In this document: in pieces, positions 42,936 to 51,724 of the stretch | Position numbering within the stretch: position 1 is the stretch's first letter | Layout of the letters: each line of letters starts with the position of its first letter | Assembly: GCF_014297285.1 (NCBI RefSeq) | Contig: NZ_JACOQI010000005.1 | Span: 1-64,000 of the forward strand | DNA from: Dysosmobacter segnis | GTDB taxonomy: Bacteria; Bacillota; Clostridia; Oscillospirales; Oscillospiraceae | DNA: 64,000 bases | Direction: 5' to 3' | Notes under the pieces: model-generated | Seen by the model: the letters and a program-made list of their open reading frames with translations, nothing else | The model's database searches: none | What the model was told of the DNA's origin: nothing | Program-made: the position numbers and the translations under genes

Positions 42936-43277
42936 TTACCTCCCGGCTGTCCTGGAGTATCTCTCCAGGACAGCTTTGTCATAGCGGCAGATCGGGATCT
43001 CAACATATCCACTGCGGCGCTTCTCCACCACTTCCGTGATGAAGCCGATCGACTTCAGGAAAGCCAAAAGGCCAGTGTTTTCGCTGTAGTCCTTCACGGC
43101 AATGCAGCCCAGAGGGACTTCATCGCTCAAGTTCGCGGTTACATCCATCAGCGGCTCAGCACCTTCAGGCTCCTGCTTGGCGATACCGATATACGGCGTG
43201 CCGGAAAGAGCGCGGGAGTTGTAGAAGAAGCACTGCGGGCAATCCAGATACGGGGTCTTCAAATGAAACAATTCCAT
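42936..43277 (-). CDS. DUF4313-like protein
   Basis: A 113-residue protein with TPYIGIAKQEPEGAEPLMDV and VTANLSDEVP, resembling DUF4313 proteins of mobile elements. ATG at 43277. The last 13 codons carry a 12-bp inverted repeat (42946-42974). Confidence 0.6.
   Translation of the reverse strand: MELFHLKTPYLDCPQCFFYNSRALSGTPYIGIAKQEPEGAEPLMDVTANLSDEVPLGCIAVKDYSENTGLLAFLKSIGFITEVVEKRRSGYVEIPICRYDKAVLERYSRTAGR
42946..42974. repeat. 12-bp inverted repeat at gene end
   Basis: GCTGTCCTGGAG and CTCCAGGACAGC are exact inverted copies around a 5-nt loop, covering the end of the 42936-43277 gene and lying just before the next ribosome binding site on the minus strand. Confidence 0.65.
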
Positions 43278-43294
43278 AATTGACGGGGCTCCTC

Positions 43295-43771
43295 TCAATA
43301 GTGATAATCCAGGGTTCCGCCAAAATAAAAGGACCCGCTGAGATCTGTCTCGCGAATCCATTCATCAAGGCTTTTCAGTTCGTCATTGAAGTAGACATAG
43401 AGGCTGAACTTATCCTGATAGTGCTCGTTCAGCTTATACATGGCCATGCCGATGTCGTACTTGGCCTCTCCTACGAAGGCGTCCAGCGAGATGCCGGTCA
43501 GCTCACAGGCCTTATCCAGGAATGCATGGTACTGTCTTTCGAAGTACTTCTGCTTGGCTTTCGGCTTAAATGTGAAGCTCTTACCATCCTCCGCCACATC
43601 CACAACTCTGGCCACAGCATCGAGGAACCACTTGATGTCGTGATCCCGGTCCGTGTCAGCATCCGTGTAGTCAGCAATGGAGTGGTAAAACCAGTCAGGG
43701 ACAGAACTCTCGCACATGCGCTCATGCTTCAAAATGGGATCCTTGCTCAGTTCAATGATTCTGCTATGCAT
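43295..43771 (-). CDS. hypothetical protein
   Basis: A 158-residue acidic protein, not recognised (SIADYTDADTDRDHDIKWFL, then SLDEWIRETDLSGSF). GAGGGGGTGAGG precedes ATG at 43771. Confidence 0.63.
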   Translation of the reverse strand: MHSRIIELSKDPILKHERMCESSVPDWFYHSIADYTDADTDRDHDIKWFLDAVARVVDVAEDGKSFTFKPKAKQKYFERQYHAFLDKACELTGISLDAFVGEAKYDIGMAMYKLNEHYQDKFSLYVYFNDELKSLDEWIRETDLSGSFYFGGTLDYHY

Positions 43772-43775
43772 GTCC

Positions 43776-44129
43776 TCACCCCCTCTCTTCAATATCCATA
43801 TCCATCACAGAAGACGGCGCCTTCCGATAATCAGGATCGCTTTTGAAGATGCAATGGGGGTTATCACAACGATCGCCCAAATAGCACGGGAGCTTGTCTA
43901 CCTCATGATAGAACGGGTGGCAGTAGTAGCCGATCCGCTCATCAATGGCATTGATAGCATTCTCCACGATGTTGGCGATCATCAAGTCATCCCACTGGGG
44001 AATGGATAACTCAAACTTCCTCGGTGGCGCTGACTTGGCCGTTAGAGCAACGATGAGCTCATAGGCAGCATTGTTGATGACATCCTTCTTGGTCTTGCAA
44101 TACCAGTCAAAATCTACTTTTCTCTTCAT
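43776..44129 (-). CDS. hypothetical protein, paralogue of 44107-44436
   Basis: A 117-residue protein sharing with its neighbour the pattern NAAYELIVALTA, then GYYCHPFYHEV, PCYLGDRCDNPHC. The conserved His and Cys suggest a zinc site. ATG at 44129 with AAGGAG 7 nt upstream; it overlaps the end of the paralogue by 23 nt. Confidence 0.72.
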   Translation of the reverse strand: MKRKVDFDWYCKTKKDVINNAAYELIVALTAKSAPPRKFELSIPQWDDLMIANIVENAINAIDERIGYYCHPFYHEVDKLPCYLGDRCDNPHCIFKSDPDYRKAPSSVMDMDIEERG

Positions 44130-44436
44130 CTGCTTTCTCCTTGTCTTCGACATCATGCCGCCGCAGAGGGCAGTGCTTGTTATCGCACTCGTCCGTCAGG
44201 TAGCAAGGCACCTCATCACAGTAGAAAGGATGGCAGGTATAGCCGACCTTTTCTATGATGATCTCCTTGACCGCATCAACCACTTCGCCGATGATCGCCA
44301 TATCCCAGTTTGGGGTAGCAGGATCATCCTCTAAAGAGGCACCGGGGTCTTCCGCCGTCAGGACGCCGATCAGCTGGTAGGCAGCGTTGTCGATCGTATC
44401 ATTTCGCTCGCACAGGTAATTCTCAAAGTTCTGCAT
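44107..44436 (-). CDS. hypothetical protein, paralogue of 43776-44129
   Basis: A 109-residue protein with NAAYQLIGVLTA, GYTCHPFYCDE and PCYLTDECDNKHC, aligned end to end with the next gene. The pair arose by tandem duplication. The conserved Cys/His set is probably a metal site; function unknown. Confidence 0.72.
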   Translation of the reverse strand: MQNFENYLCERNDTIDNAAYQLIGVLTAEDPGASLEDDPATPNWDMAIIGEVVDAVKEIIIEKVGYTCHPFYCDEVPCYLTDECDNKHCPLRRHDVEDKEKADEEKSRF

Positions 44437-44454
44437 TTCTCCACACCTCCCTTC

Positions 44455-46638
44455 TCATCGAGGGAGGCTACGCACGATCAGGTTCGTCAGCATCACCGGC
44501 AGTTCTTGGAGATTGGTGATGTCCAAATAGCCATCACCATAGATCCGCTCAATTCGCGGGCGGTCTTCACCAATGGCTGCCGCGTAGATTTTGACACCTT
44601 TTCGCGCATACTCCAGTTTGATCCCACGCAGATCAGCTTCTGCTGCAGATCCGGAGTAACCGTCATCATTTGGCTGCCCATCGCAGATGATCATGAGGAT
44701 TTTCACCTCAGATGTCTGCTTAGAGAGTTTTTCCGCCACAAAGCGCAACGCGGCGCCGTCGCGGTTACAGTCTCTGGCACTCATGTCCATCAGCCGATAG
44801 CGGTTATTCTTATCGTAGGTATCGAAATCCGAGTAGGAAAACAGTTCAACATGTGAGCTCCAGGCGGTATGACCAACGACCAGCAGCGGGATGCCAAGCG
44901 ACTCGCAGAAGTCCTGAATCACAATGGCAGTTGCTCGGGCTCTGGTAATGCGATCATTTGAACACATAGAGCCACTCTCGTCGATGAGCAGGCCAACGGA
45001 AAGGTTGATCGGCTCAGTCGGAAGCCGGGAGTTGTAGAAGATGCGTCCGTCAGTCCGGTGCAAGGCGTGCTGATTCAGTCGCTTGCCGATCAGAAGACCG
45101 GTCTGCTTGCCGCCCTGCCGCTGATCACGAAGCGCTGTGCTAACACTACGCTGCAGGCGCTTTGAGAGCATCAAAAGATCGGGAGCCACGCGGTTATAGC
45201 TGTCAATGAGGTTCTGATCCACGCGAGCCATACGGTTGACCGTGATGTGGATATTGCGGTGCGCGTTGCCATATCGGATGGAATTTGCCTCACGCTGGAG
45301 TTCTTCAGAGAGTTCTTCCTCTAGTTCCTCTGTGACTTTTTCCTCCGCCATATGCTCCAAAAGCCGTTCAATGTCCTCTGCTGCGTGCTCGTAGTCATAG
45401 CCGTCATACTCGCTGTTCTGATCCACACCGCCACTGCCGCTGCTTGTGATACTATTCGTCAGATGGGCAGCAATGCGGTCACTCTCTTCCGAAATCACAC
45501 GCTCGGCCTGTGCCCGGATGGCATTCATCTGCCCAGGATCGGGCGTGAAGGAGCCATTGCTCGGGACAGGTGTCGTCTTCATCGTGAAGTTAGGCGCCGC
45601 CTTAGGGAGTTGGCTGGAGAGGTCTTCCTCAACCGCCTGCTTACCCTGCTGCAATCCATTATCGTCTTCATCATCCCCGCTACCAGACTGGCCAGGGGTA
45701 GGAACGCCTCCGGAACCACTACCGCTACCGACTCCTTTCTGCTGCTGAGCCTGCTGTTGCGCCTGTTTCTGCTTATCTCGCAGAGCGTCAAAGCAGCGCT
45801 GCATCATTGGCCAGAGATCTATCAGGATCTTGCTCACGGTCTCACAGCGGGATCTGGCATCGTCGTCGTAAACACACTCATCGACCAGAGGAATGTACTG
45901 GTAGAGTTTGTCAATGAACTCACCGGTGTAGCCTGACAGGTTATTGACCTCGTGTGCCCGGATATACTGGATCAGGAGGTTGAGTACGATACTGTGGTCA
46001 TAATACTTGCGATTGATCATCTCACTGATCTCCGGCACGGTATCCGCGAAGCGCAGGTTATTGAGTGCGATCCCTTTGGCGGGGGAGCCAGGAAACTCAT
46101 AGGAGTACCTGGCATCCACATATCCGTCTTCCAAGATGTTCTGCAGCGCGTGCGCCACACTCATGATGACCTGATAAGGAACCGTGTCGGTCTCATCGAG
46201 AACTGCTTCGAGGATGTCGCGTGCATGGAGCTTTTGCATACTGTCCAGACCGTCAGGCATCTTCGGGTAGAATTTGCCCTTCTCCAGTTTGCTGAAGTAG
46301 CTGTTCCAAATGCGGTTATCGGTGAACAGGTTGTGTCCACACTCATGCGCATTGAAGCCCTCCAGACTCATGGAGCGCAGCAGTCGGGTCGGTAAGCTCC
46401 AGGTGATGTGGTTGCAGGCATTGATATAAATGCCGTGGTAATCCGTAAAGGCCACGGTATCATCGTCATGGTCTGCCACAACACGCACGCGCAGCGGCCG
46501 CTTATAGCGTTTCGTTGCCGCCTCGGCAAGGTCGGTCAGATAGCCGTTATAGGCTCTTGAGGAGAAGAACTCCTCATCTGATATCTTGCTTTTTGCGTCA
46601 AGGATCCGCTTTCGGATCTGTCGATGTGATGTTCTCAT
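44455..46638 (-). CDS. CobT/NorD-like vWA protein with HExxH motif
   Basis: The 727-residue protein has an N-terminal metallopeptidase-like region with intact HECGH (GFNAHECGHNLFTD), a low-complexity linker (Gln-rich then GSGSGSGG, about residues 295-350), an acidic coiled region and a C-terminal vWA domain with MIDAS LIDESGSMCSND and Asp in MIICDGQPND. CobT-type proteins work with CobS/MoxR-type ATPases as chaperones for metal-centre or complex assembly. GGAGG lies 8 nt before ATG at 46638. The ATPase is two genes upstream. Confidence 0.88.
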   Translation of the reverse strand: MRTSHRQIRKRILDAKSKISDEEFFSSRAYNGYLTDLAEAATKRYKRPLRVRVVADHDDDTVAFTDYHGIYINACNHITWSLPTRLLRSMSLEGFNAHECGHNLFTDNRIWNSYFSKLEKGKFYPKMPDGLDSMQKLHARDILEAVLDETDTVPYQVIMSVAHALQNILEDGYVDARYSYEFPGSPAKGIALNNLRFADTVPEISEMINRKYYDHSIVLNLLIQYIRAHEVNNLSGYTGEFIDKLYQYIPLVDECVYDDDARSRCETVSKILIDLWPMMQRCFDALRDKQKQAQQQAQQQKGVGSGSGSGGVPTPGQSGSGDDEDDNGLQQGKQAVEEDLSSQLPKAAPNFTMKTTPVPSNGSFTPDPGQMNAIRAQAERVISEESDRIAAHLTNSITSSGSGGVDQNSEYDGYDYEHAAEDIERLLEHMAEEKVTEELEEELSEELQREANSIRYGNAHRNIHITVNRMARVDQNLIDSYNRVAPDLLMLSKRLQRSVSTALRDQRQGGKQTGLLIGKRLNQHALHRTDGRIFYNSRLPTEPINLSVGLLIDESGSMCSNDRITRARATAIVIQDFCESLGIPLLVVGHTAWSSHVELFSYSDFDTYDKNNRYRLMDMSARDCNRDGAALRFVAEKLSKQTSEVKILMIICDGQPNDDGYSGSAAEADLRGIKLEYARKGVKIYAAAIGEDRPRIERIYGDGYLDITNLQELPVMLTNLIVRSLPR

Positions 46639-46653
46639 ACGCGGTTCCTCCAA

Positions 46654-46989
46654 TCACGCCGGGACACTGTCACAGGTGACGGGGATATCTTTGAGCATCG
46701 CTGAGAGCGTTTCACACATCTCCTCGAAGGGCTGCTGGGGGTAGAACCAGAACAGGTGCTGCTGGACGCCGGCCACGCTGATAATCAGCGGCATCTTCCC
46801 GGAGGGAGGATAGTTCCGCATAGGCTCAACGAGCACGCCAGACGCAGCAGGGCCGAGTGCCATGTCGATGACCCACTTCACGAGCCTTGCGGCCTCGTCG
46901 GAGGTCGTGGCCCGATCTGCGGGCAGGTCATAGCAGGCCAAAGCAACCGCGACGGCAAAACGGACAAAGGATTCTCTTTCGACTTTCAT
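46654..46989 (-). CDS. hypothetical protein between vWA and AAA genes
   Basis: A 111-residue protein, not recognised. It lies between the CobT-like vWA gene and its ATPase and may be the third member of the system. ATG at 46989; a TTG one codon earlier is possible. Confidence 0.65.
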   Translation of the reverse strand: MKVERESFVRFAVAVALACYDLPADRATTSDEAARLVKWVIDMALGPAASGVLVEPMRNYPPSGKMPLIISVAGVQQHLFWFYPQQPFEEMCETLSAMLKDIPVTCDSVPA

Positions 46990-47007
46990 CAATAAACACC
47001 TCTTTCG

Positions 47008-48816
47008 TCAAATTGTTCTTGAGTACTGGGGCTCCAAACACGAAGAGATCAGCTCGGCACGATTATCCGGATCCGCAGAGGCAGAGGAAATGATGGTGGA
47101 CAAGGCTGACTCATACGGGTCATGAGTTACCATGGTGGACAGCACCCAACTCTTGAACTCACGCATACCGCAGCTGCCGTCCGTAATCATGGTCTGGCGG
47201 CAGCGCTCAGCGACGTCACGCACGACAATGGCCATCTTCGTCGCCTCCTGCTCATCGGTAAAACCGGTGACATTCATGACGCGTTTCACCATCGTGTTCA
47301 AGTCGGGAGCTTCCATGTCATAGATCAGATCCATACGGGAAATCACGCTCTGGTTCATGTCGCGACATCCGGAGTAGTCCGAGTTGGTCGTGACTACGAT
47401 CACCGTATCCGGATGACGTTTTACACGCTCTCCGGTGGGCAGAGTAATCACCTGGCAGTTATCCAGCAGAGAGTTCAAGCCGACCAGAACGCCGGGGTTT
47501 GCGATACAGGAAGGCTCCTGCAATTCACAAACATAGCCGTGCCGGATCGCCTCAACGAGAGGTGTATCCACATAGCGGATGCGCTGGCCGGGTGTTTCTT
47601 CCTTCTCCACCAGATTTCCAACAGCAATCTCGATGAGCTTCTGCAGCACATCGTCTTCCGTCTTCTCCTCGTCGTACTCACCGGTCAGCATCATATAGAC
47701 ACTGGGCGGATGCATGGTGATGTCGGAGATCTTCGGGAGATCCTCGATAGGAGTACTGCCATGAAAGCCGTTGGTATCAGGAATAAACTGTCCAACTAGG
47801 TCGGTGATCTCCGTGTTGGCGCTGCAGGTCATAAGCGTGTAGGGCAGATTGAGCCCTGCTGCGATTGCCTGTGCGCCCATGGTCTTGCCGGTACCAGCCT
47901 CGCCCCGGAACAGGAAGTTACGCATTGGCTGGCTGGATGCCGTAGTGACTTTGGCGTGCTCACAGACACGGACGACCTCTTTGGGGATGATGTACCAGTC
48001 GGGCAGCGTGGGCACCATTGCCAGCTCTCGTGCCGTAAGAGTACGGTTGGAGAGCGCGTACTTGGCTACAAAATCCTCCTTCTGGAAGGAAGACGCTTTC
48101 GCCGTAGGTGTCCCGGACATCTGCATGATGGTGAACTCCCCATAAGAGGCGCCGGTGGGAGCGTAGTTGCCGCTGTCCATGGCCATCTGGGTAATGACGG
48201 AGATATTGCCAGTCGTAGGGATGGAGATCTTGACGCCATCAGAACCCAGCTGCTTACTGTTCTCAATGCGACGGTAGACATTATCACAGAGAGTCAGTGC
48301 GCATTCGAATGCCGCATCCATATCTGCCCAGCCACTCTCAAGGAGGGAGACAAACTCCTGGAACTTCTGCCGGAACTCGTCATCCTCGTTGAGGACGGGC
48401 ATGAGGCAGAACAGGAGGCCCGAACCGGTGCCGTTGCCGGCACCAACAGAATAGGGCTTCAAGGCCTGTGTGCCGTCCTCCACCTGTGCGGCATTGAATT
48501 TGCCGGTGACGGGGTTGAAGACCACACAGTCCGTCTTGTTGGCGGATCGATACTCACTGATGCGGTAAGTAGTGCCCTGATGCCCGATGGCGCCGAGGCC
48601 ATCGACACTCTGCCCATTCTCCGTTGCGCTCACCAGCTTGGCGTATGCGAGCAAGGCCCGCATCGTAGGCGCATGGAGCGTGGACTTCTGAGCTGTACTG
48701 GATGTGTTGTACTGGGAAAAGCCCATCGACTTGGATCCGGCATATTTCGGGTCGTCAAAGGGCGCCGGTTGCTGGAGACGGAAGCTCCAAGCTTCAAACA
48801 GTTTGGTCTTAGCCAT
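47008..48816 (-). CDS. MoxR/CobS-like AAA+ ATPase with N-terminal extension
   Basis: The 602-residue protein has about 290 N-terminal residues of unknown fold and a C-terminal AAA+ domain with Walker A FRGEAGTGKT, sensor VIVVTTNSD and Arg finger region QSVISRMDLIYD. It is the partner of the CobT-like vWA protein. GAGG is 7 nt before ATG at 48816. It forms a second, independent MoxR-vWA system next to that at 14543-16992. Confidence 0.88.
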   Translation of the reverse strand: MAKTKLFEAWSFRLQQPAPFDDPKYAGSKSMGFSQYNTSSTAQKSTLHAPTMRALLAYAKLVSATENGQSVDGLGAIGHQGTTYRISEYRSANKTDCVVFNPVTGKFNAAQVEDGTQALKPYSVGAGNGTGSGLLFCLMPVLNEDDEFRQKFQEFVSLLESGWADMDAAFECALTLCDNVYRRIENSKQLGSDGVKISIPTTGNISVITQMAMDSGNYAPTGASYGEFTIMQMSGTPTAKASSFQKEDFVAKYALSNRTLTARELAMVPTLPDWYIIPKEVVRVCEHAKVTTASSQPMRNFLFRGEAGTGKTMGAQAIAAGLNLPYTLMTCSANTEITDLVGQFIPDTNGFHGSTPIEDLPKISDITMHPPSVYMMLTGEYDEEKTEDDVLQKLIEIAVGNLVEKEETPGQRIRYVDTPLVEAIRHGYVCELQEPSCIANPGVLVGLNSLLDNCQVITLPTGERVKRHPDTVIVVTTNSDYSGCRDMNQSVISRMDLIYDMEAPDLNTMVKRVMNVTGFTDEQEATKMAIVVRDVAERCRQTMITDGSCGMREFKSWVLSTMVTHDPYESALSTIISSASADPDNRAELISSCLEPQYSRTI

Positions 48817-48840
48817 AATCACACCTCATTGAAAAATAAG

Positions 48841-49659
48841 TTAGGCCCAGGACACGGTGAGTTCCTGGTTACACACTTCAGCGGCAATGTCATCTTCGCG
48901 TGCCAGAACACACAGATCCTCCCACGCAGGACGGGGCGGAAAGTCGGGGATGGTATCCACCGGCTGCTGCTTACCACTGGCTGTGACGAAGACATCTCCG
49001 TTCTCCTTGATGGTCAGGCGCTTGTGGCCTTGCACATTCAGCTCGTCAATCAAAGCGCTGAGCAATGCGATGCCTTTCTGCGTGTACCACTGCTTCACAT
49101 CGCTGCGATCCAGGATGTCCTGCTCTTCAAGGTCCTCATCGTTGTGCGGCTGCAATTCAGCCTCCGCAAGAGGAACCATCTGGACCAGGGCGATCTCCAA
49201 CTTTCCAGTGGCGCTCAGCGTCACCTCACCGAAGTTGAATGGATCACAGTGATAGAGCTTGATGCGTTTGGTGCAACCCTTGCTGATCTCCTCGGAGCTC
49301 GGACGAGCCTCCCAGAGCCATGCGACCGTGGGATAGCTCTGCTTCAGCTGCTCCATGATTCGATAATTGACCTGTCTGAGCAAGCTCAGTCGGGTATCAT
49401 CATCTGCTTCTTGCGGAGTCTCCGTAAGCGGTTTGGTCTCCTGCTTCGCAGGAAAGGCCTTTTGCTCTGCGGGCATCTTTTTGCAGTGTTTTCTGTGCGA
49501 GCGAAATAGCTTCGAGATCACGAAACACACCCAGACAAAAAGCGCAGCGCAAGCGATCCATTGGAATATGGGGCGCTTGAAGATCGCGCAGAGAAACAGA
49601 CAGGGTACAACAAGAACCCTCAGCAGGGTCCATGCGTCAATTCGGCTTTTGACAGCCAC
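48841..49659 (-). CDS. membrane protein of unknown function
   Basis: The 272-residue protein has two N-terminal membrane helices (about residues 11-50: VLVVPCLFLCAIF and WIACAALFVWVCFVISKLF) and a cytoplasmic domain. GTG at 49659 is the start. It is 24 nt upstream of the AAA gene and may anchor the complex to the membrane. Confidence 0.68.
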   Translation of the reverse strand: MAVKSRIDAWTLLRVLVVPCLFLCAIFKRPIFQWIACAALFVWVCFVISKLFRSHRKHCKKMPAEQKAFPAKQETKPLTETPQEADDDTRLSLLRQVNYRIMEQLKQSYPTVAWLWEARPSSEEISKGCTKRIKLYHCDPFNFGEVTLSATGKLEIALVQMVPLAEAELQPHNDEDLEEQDILDRSDVKQWYTQKGIALLSALIDELNVQGHKRLTIKENGDVFVTASGKQQPVDTIPDFPPRPAWEDLCVLAREDDIAAEVCNQELTVSWA

Positions 49660-49706
49660 AAATAGTCAGTCCTTTCGTATGTAGATTTTGGAATGGACAA
49701 AACAAA

Positions 49707-49741
49707 ATGGGCTGCAAGCATTCACAACACTTACAGCCCAT
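49707..49741 (-). terminator. intrinsic terminator after ssb
   Basis: Minus strand: ATGGGCTGTAAG pairs with CTTGCAGCCCAT, followed by TTTGTTTTG. It ends the ssb transcript. Confidence 0.82.
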
Positions 49742-49756
49742 ATATGTATGTCCAGA

Positions 49757-50188
49757 TCAGAGGGGGAGGTCGTCATCGTCATCGCCACTTGGAATCGTCT
49801 GCTCCGGGCGTACCTTACCGGTGCTCTTCTGTGCGGTTTTTGCCGTACCCTGCGAAGAGTCCGCCTCATCGCCTTTCGGCTTTGAACCAGTAAAGTGCCA
49901 CTCGAGGACACCGACATCCGCAGAGATCTGACGGATGCCCTCATCCGTCTCGTAGGGACGCAGATTCAGATTACCGATGATCTCGATCAGACGGCCCTTC
50001 TTGATGCCGGCCTTCTGCATCCGATTGGCGATGTACTCGCTTGCGGTGCAGTTGAAGAAAGAGGCGTTATCCTGATTTCCATATTTTGTGTTGACCACAA
50101 ATCGGAATGTGCAGTAGTCTCCATTCTTTCCGCTCTTGATCTCCGGATCGGTGACCAGACGGCCCTCCATAATGATGGTTGCGTGCAT
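49757..50188 (-). CDS. ssb: single-stranded DNA-binding protein
   Basis: The 143-residue protein has an SSB OB fold (ATIIMEGRLVTDPEIKSG, FFNCTASEY, GRLIEIIGNLNLRPYET) and an acidic tip DDDDDLPL, which differs from the usual DDDIPF but keeps the acidic-hydrophobic character that recruits repair proteins. Presence of an extra SSB is typical of plasmids, conjugative elements and phages. Confidence 0.93.
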   Translation of the reverse strand: MHATIIMEGRLVTDPEIKSGKNGDYCTFRFVVNTKYGNQDNASFFNCTASEYIANRMQKAGIKKGRLIEIIGNLNLRPYETDEGIRQISADVGVLEWHFTGSKPKGDEADSSQGTAKTAQKSTGKVRPEQTIPSGDDDDDLPL

Positions 50189-50440
50189 AATCCTTTTCCT
50201 TTCTGCCTTACGGCTTAAAATATTCCAAACGCCTTACGACGCATGGTACAAAGTCATCCAGCCGAAGCCGGATAAAGAAAAAGACAGAGGCGGATGGCAA
50301 TAGAGTCACAATCCACGATTCTGCCTGATATGCCTGCGTGGTTGGTCACAGGCTCACATCTTAAAAAGCTCCAGTTGGAGGATCAATCTAATAAAGAACA
50401 CAGTAAGCATATCATCCGCTTCGGCGCCCTTCCAGAATAC
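50189..50440. other. gene-poor stretch upstream of ssb
   Basis: No convincing gene in 250 bases. A CCGGC-TTCG-GCTGG hairpin lies at 50260-50273. Confidence 0.4.
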
Positions 50441-50896
50441 CTAAATCTGCTTTCCTGACGAAAAAGACAGCTCCTCATGACCAAGTACGACGATGGCCGG
50501 CTGGAGGATTTCTGGGAGTTCAATCTGGATCTCGGCGATCGGTTCCCGCTTGAGGTAGAAGCGATAGTCGGTTCCAATCTTGAGTTTGTATCGGCCTTCC
50601 AGGATTCTCTGCTCCAACGAGCCGTCTTCCAAAGCCAGCACGATCGTGTGCCGCTTCCTTGCATAGCCGGCCTGTTCCCGGACAAGCGTCCCTTCAATGC
50701 ACTCATAGTGCTCTCCCTTGATCGTTCGATAGTAGTCGATGATCTTCACGCCTCCGGCAACAGCTACACCAGCTGATAGCATAAGGAGCGTATGGTCTTG
50801 GGAGACGAACGAGAGGATGATGCCGAGAATGGTAATGGCAAGGATCGTAAGAACCAACTTAGTGAACTTAGTTGCTATGGGTGGTGGCATTTTCAT
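50441..50896 (-). CDS. membrane protein of unknown function
   Basis: The 151-residue protein has two membrane helices (about residues 15-30 and 36-54) and a strand-rich cytoplasmic domain. ATG at 50896 follows AGGAA. Not recognised. Confidence 0.66.
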   Translation of the reverse strand: MKMPPPIATKFTKLVLTILAITILGIILSFVSQDHTLLMLSAGVAVAGGVKIIDYYRTIKGEHYECIEGTLVREQAGYARKRHTIVLALEDGSLEQRILEGRYKLKIGTDYRFYLKREPIAEIQIELPEILQPAIVVLGHEELSFSSGKQI

Positions 50897-50940
50897 AACA
50901 GGTTCCTTTCTCTGTTTATAAGACAGTGGTAAAATCAAGC

Positions 50941-50968
50941 GCCCAGAAAGCGATGAAGCTTTCTGGGC
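50941..50968. terminator. bidirectional hairpin
   Basis: GCCCAGAAAGC and GCTTTCTGGGC form an 11-bp stem between the genes ending at 50975 and starting at 50896. Confidence 0.65.
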
Positions 50969-50974
50969 TTGTAT

Positions 50975-51661
50975 CTATGCGTGTTCCAAAATGACCTGGC
51001 GTGTCAGGTAGAGATTCGCTGTCGCCTCCAGGACATCGTGGCGGTAGTCTGAGAGGCTTGATGCGTTGTTCAGCCGCGCCTGATTGTCGGACTCCTCCGT
51101 GTAGATGGCGGAAATGACCTTGTCGGCCGAACTCACATCGTGCACATTGTTCTCAAAGCAGCGAACCAGCTCCGGTACGCTCAGCGGGGTCTGAAGCACC
51201 AGCTTCATGATCCTGCGCTCGGCAACCGAACTCTTCTCCGGCTGCAGCAGATAAACAGCCTCGAAGAAGTTTACCTTCTTCTGCTTGAGCAGCTTGGCTA
51301 CATTCATGAGCTTCCGGGCACCCTGGACGCCTCGAAGAGGAATCACATAGGTGTCCGAAAGCATATTGTAGAGCGCATCCGCACCGGTGTATCCTACACC
51401 CTTGATGATGAGCTTGCGCTTAACCAGCATCTCCAGGGACTTATCAAAAGAGGAAGGTTCGATCTCTGTTTCCTCCATCTTGTCATAGAACTTTTTATGA
51501 AGCTCCTCATAGGTCAGTACATCCCACAGGAGCATACTCCAGAGACTGAACTCCGGAATGGAGACTGGCTGCAGCTTTCCCAGCCGCATGATATAAGGCA
51601 TATTCTTGCCGTCTTCGCTTCTGATCTGATAACTGCCTGCAGCAGCATAAAATGTCATCAT
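50975..51661 (-). CDS. hypothetical protein
   Basis: A 228-residue helical soluble protein, not recognised (DALYNMLSDTYVIPLRGVQG, then VPELVRCFENNVHD). Possible winged-helix character in the middle (YEELHKKFYDK, LEMLVKRKLIIKG). GGAGG precedes the ATG. Confidence 0.65.
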   Translation of the reverse strand: MMTFYAAAGSYQIRSEDGKNMPYIMRLGKLQPVSIPEFSLWSMLLWDVLTYEELHKKFYDKMEETEIEPSSFDKSLEMLVKRKLIIKGVGYTGADALYNMLSDTYVIPLRGVQGARKLMNVAKLLKQKKVNFFEAVYLLQPEKSSVAERRIMKLVLQTPLSVPELVRCFENNVHDVSSADKVISAIYTEESDNQARLNNASSLSDYRHDVLEATANLYLTRQVILEHA

Positions 51662-51724
51662 TGCTGTATCCTCCTTATCCGTTCTACACTTTTCTTACGA
51701 AGGTGGCTTGGGAAGAACAACAAA

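Noticed and set aside
42950-42973. WYL-type operator: TGTCC...GGACA near 42950
   Set aside because: The half-sites are 13 or more nt apart within a 12-bp hairpin at a gene end; the structure is better explained as an RNA hairpin.
47956-49509. A 517-codon plus-strand open frame opposite the AAA ATPase
   Set aside because: Antisense to a conserved ATPase with intact Walker motifs and to a second gene; no family pattern and no suitable ribosome binding site.
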